Shown here piece after piece: positions 7,102 through 10,299 of a stretch of 10,299 nucleotides of DNA. Made by a program: the position numbers and the translations under genes. Source of the DNA: Chloroflexota bacterium (lineage in GTDB: Bacteria > Chloroflexota > Dehalococcoidia > Plut-88900); NCBI GenBank assembly GCA_022566235.1, contig JADFJI010000045.1, forward strand, positions 1-10,299, read 5' to 3'. A model generated the notes under the pieces. That model was given only the letters and a program-made list of their open reading frames with translations, searched no databases and had not been told where the DNA came from. Numbering within the stretch: position 1 is the stretch's first letter; each line of letters begins with the position of its first letter.

Positions 7102-7335
7102 CCCGGGGCCCGGCGCTCACGCCTGGTGCGTTCGCATGCCCCACGCCTGTCAGGACCGGAACCTTTTGAATCCCGCGGTGGAGTTGATTAGATCCCCCTC
7201 AACTGAGCGTTCCGACAGGCTCTATGGGCACCACGCGACGAAGCTCGAGTCCACTGCAGCCCGCCTCAAACAGCAAAAGAAGGGACCATGGCCCTTGAAC
7301 CCGGATGAAAGAGCGCTCACTGAGGCCCTATCAGA

Positions 7336-7365
7336 TTGACACCCTCAAACATGAGGGCTTATACT
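7336..7365 (+). promoter_or_regulatory. Strong sigma70-type promoter of the rpmH cluster
   Basis: TTGACA (7336-7341) is a perfect -35 and TATACT (7360-7365) matches the -10 at 5 of 6 positions, with an 18-bp spacer. The start would be near 7372, about 20 nt before the rpmH GTG, leaving just enough leader for the AAGGAAGG ribosome-binding site. It is the best promoter in the window, fitting a ribosomal protein operon. Confidence 0.75.
7342..7357. promoter_or_regulatory. Operator-like inverted repeat inside the rpmH promoter spacer
   Basis: CCCTCA (7342-7347), AACA, TGAGGG (7352-7357) is a perfect 6-bp-arm dyad that fills all but the last two bases of the 18-bp spacer between the -35 and -10 boxes. 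A protein bound there would contact the same DNA as RNA polymerase. It ends before the predicted transcription start, so it acts as DNA, not as an RNA hairpin of this transcript. No regulator gene is nearby. Confidence 0.4.
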
Positions 7366-7374
7366 CTCGAAATC

Positions 7375-7382
7375 AAGGAAGG
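7375..7382 (+). promoter_or_regulatory. Ribosome-binding site that sets the rpmH GTG start
   Basis: AAGGAAGG lies 8 nt before the GTG at 7391. It supports the non-ATG start, which gives the conserved L34 N-terminus. Confidence 0.7.
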
Positions 7383-7390
7383 TATAAAAA

Positions 7391-7528
7391 GTGCCCAAAC
7401 GGACCTATCAACCGAAGAAGCGGCGTCGGAAGCGAAAGCATGGATTCAGGACTCGGATGAGCACCCGGGGCGGTCGTGATGTATTGCACAGGCGTCGGGT
7501 AAAGGGTCGTGATAAGTTGTCCGTATAG
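7391..7528 (+). CDS. rpmH: 50S ribosomal protein L34
   Basis: L34 is a small, very basic protein of the large ribosomal subunit. The GTG-started 45-codon frame reads MPKRTYQPKKRRRKRKHG, then FRTRMSTRGGRDVLHRRRVK and GRDKLSV. This is the complete family pattern (KRTYQP, KRKHGFRxRM, GRxVLxRRRxKGRxxLSV) at the usual 44-46 residues. It is read from the sequence directly; it is short and begins with GTG, so it is easily missed. It heads the conserved rpmH-rnpA-yidD-yidC order, directly behind a strong promoter. The rnpA ATG follows 45 bp after the stop, so the two probably share a transcript. Confidence 0.97.
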   Translation: MPKRTYQPKKRRRKRKHGFRTRMSTRGGRDVLHRRRVKGRDKLSV

Positions 7529-7573
7529 GGCCAACCACTAGAAAACTAAAGAAAGGGAAACCCGGTCAACGGG

Positions 7574-7924
7574 ATGTTTAAGGGCCAGAGGCTGCGGAGG
7601 AGCGGGGACATTACGGCGGTACTGAGGGAAGGTAGGCGCTGGTCCAACGGTCTCTTGGTCTTGGGAATACGTCCCAACGACCTGGGGGTGAACAGGTACG
7701 GATTCTCGGTAGGGAAGAGAGTAGGCAAGGCGGTCCGCAGAAACCTGGTCAAACGTAGAATGAGAAACACAGTCAGGGAGCTATCTACTAAACAGGGGTG
7801 GGATATCGTGATCATCGCCCGGCAGAACGCCTCCAAGGCCCCCTATAGAGTGCTCCGGCTGGCGCTCCAGGACCTGTTGCGGTCTGCCGGACTGCTGGAC
7901 ACTAAAGCGCTGGCCGCGGGCTGA
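7574..7924 (+). CDS. rnpA: Ribonuclease P protein component
   Basis: RnpA binds the RNase P RNA and helps it recognise and cleave the 5' leader of pre-tRNAs. The 116-aa basic protein has the family pattern: N-terminal RLRRSGDITAVLREGRRW, then YGFSVGKRVGKAVRRNLVKRRMRNTVRE (42-69), then WDIVIIARQNA (76-86) and a C-terminal helix ending in LQDLLRSAGL. The usual RNR signature in the RNA-contact helix reads R56-N57-L58 here, so the second Arg is replaced by Leu, though the flanking K60-R61-R62 are kept. The ATG at 7574 has a poorly spaced purine tract (AAAGAAAGGG, about 16 nt upstream). A CCCG/CGGG stem directly before the ATG could shorten that distance. yidD follows 9 bp after the stop. Confidence 0.95.
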   Translation: MFKGQRLRRSGDITAVLREGRRWSNGLLVLGIRPNDLGVNRYGFSVGKRVGKAVRRNLVKRRMRNTVRELSTKQGWDIVIIARQNASKAPYRVLRLALQDLLRSAGLLDTKALAAG

Positions 7925-7933
7925 GGAATAGGG

Positions 7934-8149
7934 TTGAAGAAGATTGCTCTTGGTTTGATCAGTTTTTACCAGATCGCCCTATCTCCTTTTTACGGCCCCG
8001 GGCCTAATTGTCGTTTCCTGCCAACCTGTTCAGCCTATGGGCACGAGGCGATTGATAGACACGGCGCTGCCAAAGGCGGCTGGTTGACACTTCGGCGTCT
8101 TGGACGCTGTCACCCACTGTCCAGTGGCGGCTACGATCCCGTACCTTGA
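7934..8149 (+). CDS. yidD: Membrane protein insertion efficiency factor YidD
   Basis: YidD is a small membrane-associated protein thought to help YidC-dependent insertion; its mechanism is not settled. The 71-aa protein shows the whole family signature: a hydrophobic N-terminal segment IALGLISFYQIALSPFYGP, NCRFLPTCSAYGHEAIDRHG with its two cysteines, KGGWLTLRRLGRCHPLSSGGYDPVP with the third cysteine and the conserved end. It begins with TTG; GAGGAA (7923-7928) overlaps the rnpA stop and sits 5 nt before the TTG, which supports this start and translational coupling. Its expected partner yidC is not next to it but one gene further on. Confidence 0.95.
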   Translation: MKKIALGLISFYQIALSPFYGPGPNCRFLPTCSAYGHEAIDRHGAAKGGWLTLRRLGRCHPLSSGGYDPVP

Positions 8150-8187
8150 ACGGATGTCTTCCTCCATTCTGCCTGGTGGTCTCGCTC

Positions 8188-8199
8188 CCCGGGCCCGGG
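8188..8199. repeat. GC palindrome between yidD and the beta-propeller gene
   Basis: CCCGGGCCCGGG is a perfect 12-bp palindrome followed by TTT. As RNA it can form only a 4-bp stem with a GGCC loop, so it is a weak terminator candidate. It is the only structure seen in the 65-bp gap. Confidence 0.25.
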
Positions 8200-8214
8200 T
8201 TTCCATCTTAATCT

Positions 8215-9492
8215 ATGCCACTTCTTACTAGTTTAAGCGCGGTATCTCGGGAAGCTTGCCCGAAGGAGGCCGGCACCGGCCGACTTCACCTGACTCCCTT
8301 TAGATCACTCCTCATTTTCTTGGCCATCGCGCTGTTCGTTACCCTTTCGTGCACCCAAGCGGGACTAGGTGGGGGATTTGACGGTTGGGGCGGGCCTGCG
8401 CTATCAGGGGATTCCATTTACCAGCCCTCCAAGAAGGGAAGCGATAGGGCCAGCCTCCGGGTCTTCAACACCTTCAACGGGACGGATGAGGGCCGGTTCA
8501 CTGCGGGAGGAGAGCCTATAGCCATCTACGGGACGCCTCTGGTAGTGGATATACCAGGTGGTGGAACGATGATCTACACCACAATGGTATACAGCGGTGA
8601 CGGTGGCGAATTCGGACGAATATTCGCTGTGCGAAAGGGTGAGACGGCTGAGAGCGCCTGGGAGTTTCCGTCCCAGGGTCAAGACATCGTCGGCCCCATA
8701 TTTGGGGGCGTGGCCTATTCACGGGACACCAATACGGTCTACTTCGGGTCCGATGACGGCAACCTGTATGCCCTGGACGCGCTGGACGGCTCTCCCAAGA
8801 TCGGCACCGGTGGAGCGTTTTTTCCCGCGAAAAGCCCAATCTGGTCGACGCCTACGGTCGATAACAGAATAGTCTATTTCGGCACCATGGGAGGCACCCT
8901 ATTCGGGGTCAGGGAGGAAGGCGGGAAGGTCCTGGAGTTCAAGGCGGGAGGTGCGATTGCAGCCAATCCCGTGGTGAAGGACGGAGTGGTCTATGTGGGG
9001 TCCTTCAACAAGAACTTCTATGCCATCGATCCCAGCGGCCGGGTCAGATGGAGTTTTCCCACCGGCAACTGGATATGGGCAGAAGCCCTTTTGGCCCAGG
9101 ACCCCAGGGCTGGAGATATCATCTTCGTTGGGTCTTTGGATGGCATCATCTACGCCCTGGAGGCGAGCAGTGGAACGCCTCGCTGGGCCTCCCCAGTCGG
9201 ACAGGGCATTCGAGGGAAACCGGTCCTGGCAAGCCGAAGCCTCACCTCCGGGGGCTCCTCCAGCCTGATTGACCAGGTCCTGGTGGTAGGGTCTCGGAAC
9301 GGCATGGTCTTTGGCTTCGATGCGAATACAGGAACGGCAGCTTGGGAGCAGCCCTTCGCTGCCGGGGACAGGGTCCTGGCTCCCCTAGCAGCGCGCAACA
9401 ACATAGTCTTCGTATCCAACACCGACTACGATCTCTTCGCCATCGATGCCTCCACGGGCCAAAGCATACCGAATTGGGTCACAGGCCAATAG
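8215..9492 (+). CDS. PQQ-type beta-propeller lipoprotein
   Basis: The 425-aa protein has a hydrophobic segment SLLIFLAIALFVTLSC (31-46) ending in a lipobox-compatible T-L-S-C, so Cys46 is the likely lipidation site and the protein would be anchored on the outer face of the membrane. The rest is about seven beta-propeller repeats of the PQQ/BamB kind; clear ones are VYFGSDDGNLYALDALDG (175-192), VYFGTMGGTLFGV (220-232), VYVGSFNKNFYAIDPSGRVRW (259-279), IFVGSLDGIIYALEASSGTP (303-322), VVGSRNGMVFGFDANTGTAAW (357-377) and VFVSNTDYDLFAIDASTG (398-415). I see no dehydrogenase catalytic residues, so a binding or scaffold role is more likely than an enzyme. The ATG at 8215 is the first start after an in-frame TAA but has no ribosome-binding site and gives an unusually long 30-residue region before the hydrophobic core. 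It sits between yidD and yidC, 20 bp ahead of yidC. Confidence 0.85.
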   Translation: MPLLTSLSAVSREACPKEAGTGRLHLTPFRSLLIFLAIALFVTLSCTQAGLGGGFDGWGGPALSGDSIYQPSKKGSDRASLRVFNTFNGTDEGRFTAGGEPIAIYGTPLVVDIPGGGTMIYTTMVYSGDGGEFGRIFAVRKGETAESAWEFPSQGQDIVGPIFGGVAYSRDTNTVYFGSDDGNLYALDALDGSPKIGTGGAFFPAKSPIWSTPTVDNRIVYFGTMGGTLFGVREEGGKVLEFKAGGAIAANPVVKDGVVYVGSFNKNFYAIDPSGRVRWSFPTGNWIWAEALLAQDPRAGDIIFVGSLDGIIYALEASSGTPRWASPVGQGIRGKPVLASRSLTSGGSSSLIDQVLVVGSRNGMVFGFDANTGTAAWEQPFAAGDRVLAPLAARNNIVFVSNTDYDLFAIDASTGQSIPNWVTGQ

Positions 9493-9512
9493 CGCTGACA
9501 GAGAGAAGATAA

Positions 9513-10299
9513 TTGGGTTTCATCAGAGACTTCTTGGGGGAATTCCTAGGCATCATCATCGATGTGATGATGAACTCGCTCATTTTCTTGTATGGGATCC
9601 TGGGCGATAACTTTGGAATCAGCATAATTGCCTTCACCGTAATCGTACGTATCGCCATGTACCCCTTGACCCGTAAGCAGCTTCGCGCCTCCAAAGCCAT
9701 GTCCACACTCCAGCCCAGGATTCGCGAGATCCAGCAGAAGTACAGCAAAGATAGGGCCAAGATAAGCCAGGAGACCATGCGGCTGTACAAGGAAGAGGGT
9801 GTGAACCCAATTGGCTGCCTGGGTCCTATGATGATTCAGATGCCCATTTGGATTGGGCTTTACCAATCCATCATAAAAGCCCTGCCCAGTAATCCAGAGG
9901 GCCTCGTGAGCCTTTCCCAGAGGCTTTGGTCCTGGGTGCCCGGGGTCCACGAGGCGATTCCATTAAACAGCGGCTTCCTGTGGTTGGACCTCTCGGAGCC
10001 AGATCCCTCCAGGGTGCTTCTTCCCATCCTCGTTGGGGGCTCAATGTGGGTGCAGCAGAAGATGATGACCAGCGGGTCCACCGACCCGAAACAGGCATCG
10101 ATGAACAGAATGATGCTCTGGATGATGCCTGTCATGTTCGGTATGTTTACCCTGGGATTTCCCAGCGGCCTGGCCCTTTATTGGGTGGTATCCAACATGA
10201 TCGGGATAGCGCTGCAGTACAGGGCATCGGGGTGGGGCACCTTGTTACCGGCCTCCGTTCCAGGGGCAGAGGCTGCCAAACAGGCTGGAACGGATACTT
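9513..10299 (+). CDS. yidC: Membrane protein insertase YidC, 5' part (3' end outside window)
   Basis: YidC/Oxa1/Alb3 insertase places membrane proteins into the cytoplasmic membrane, alone or with SecYEG. The frame opens with TTG at 9513 behind GAGAGAAG (9501-9508) and runs off the window after 262 codons. The N-terminus MGFIRDFLGEFLG leads straight into the first core helix, with no lipobox and no large periplasmic domain, i.e. the short monoderm-style form. Landmarks are IIAFTVIVRIAMYPLTRKQ (38-56) with the conserved groove Arg46, the coiled C1 loop SKAMSTLQPRIREIQQKY (60-77), NPIGCLGPMMIQMPIWIGLYQSI (98-120), PILVGGSMWVQQKMM (171-185), and MPVMFGMFTLGFPSGLALYWVVSN (205-228). The part after residue 240 is a low-complexity linker toward the missing tail. 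Confidence 0.95.
   Translation, partial: MGFIRDFLGEFLGIIIDVMMNSLIFLYGILGDNFGISIIAFTVIVRIAMYPLTRKQLRASKAMSTLQPRIREIQQKYSKDRAKISQETMRLYKEEGVNPIGCLGPMMIQMPIWIGLYQSIIKALPSNPEGLVSLSQRLWSWVPGVHEAIPLNSGFLWLDLSEPDPSRVLLPILVGGSMWVQQKMMTSGSTDPKQASMNRMMLWMMPVMFGMFTLGFPSGLALYWVVSNMIGIALQYRASGWGTLLPASVPGAEAAKQAGTDT

Larger units (their letters stand above)
7102..7390. other. 289-bp intergenic region upstream of rpmH
   Basis: No gene is supported here. A 67-codon frame at 7136-7339 has no ribosome-binding site, a biased composition and no recognisable similarity. A small GGCG-CTCA-CGCC hairpin (7112-7123) follows the upstream stop without a T-tract. CACGCCTG occurs twice (7119-7126 and 7142-7149). The rpmH promoter lies at the right end. 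I looked for DnaA boxes (TTATCCACA and near matches) because rpmH often borders dnaA and oriC, and found none. Confidence 0.5.

Noticed and set aside
7147..7172. Partial resemblance to SRP RNA (GTCAGG followed by CCGGAA)
   Set aside because: The conserved bases after GGAA and the closing helix of the SRP RNA domain are missing; the match is short chance.
7136..7339. 67-codon frame upstream of rpmH
   Set aside because: It has no ribosome-binding site, its composition is non-protein-like, and its stop overlaps the -35 box of a strong promoter.
2690..8199. GGGCCCGG recurring near 2691, 7105 and 8190
   Set aside because: It is a short GC-rich word expected by chance in this base composition; flanks are unrelated and there is no sign of a repeat family.

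Overview
The window is ordinary bacterial chromosome with a moderately high GC content. All genes but one lie on the + strand. It probably comes from a Chloroflexota bacterium of the Dehalococcoidia type. That placement is inference: YidC is short and lacks the large periplasmic domain of diderm YidC, a DPPR-synthase-like UbiA protein is present, AGG/AGA Arg and ATA Ile codons are frequent despite the GC content, and position 3340-3360 carries a TCCTGAGC...GTCGAAGG motif that I recall as a dispersed repeat. No marker gene in the window settles the taxonomy.

Region 1 (1-3307) starts with the 3' part of cmk (cytidylate kinase). A complete glmS (glucosamine-6-phosphate synthase) follows 19 bp later, and an unrecognised 71-aa protein follows 17 bp after that, so the three look co-transcribed. 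After a 93-bp gap comes an unrecognised membrane protein with an N-terminal zinc ribbon, one transmembrane helix and a Pro/Gly-rich tail.

Region 2 (3308-5243) has a 349-bp non-coding stretch containing a good extended -10 promoter and a potentially structured leader of about 190 nt. It leads to pckA (ATP-type PEP carboxykinase), the gluconeogenic entry point. A hairpin lies just past the pckA stop, between it and the convergent tlyA.

Region 3 (5275-7101) holds tlyA on the - strand (S4 plus FtsJ-like rRNA 2'-O-methyltransferase) and, divergently, a UbiA-family membrane prenyltransferase most like decaprenyl-phosphate phosphoribosyltransferase.

Region 4 (7102-10299) is the conserved rpmH-rnpA-yidD-...-yidC cluster: ribosomal protein L34, the RNase P protein, YidD and the YidC insertase (cut by the window end). 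A strong promoter drives rpmH, and a perfect inverted repeat fills the spacer between its -35 and -10 boxes. A PQQ-type beta-propeller lipoprotein is inserted between yidD and yidC, which is the most notable departure from the usual gene order. dnaA, often upstream of rpmH, is absent.

I see no CRISPR array, insertion sequence, phage gene, tRNA or rRNA. The content is mainly housekeeping. The points worth a second look are regulatory sites and a few accessory proteins, and I do not see a clear new multi-gene system.
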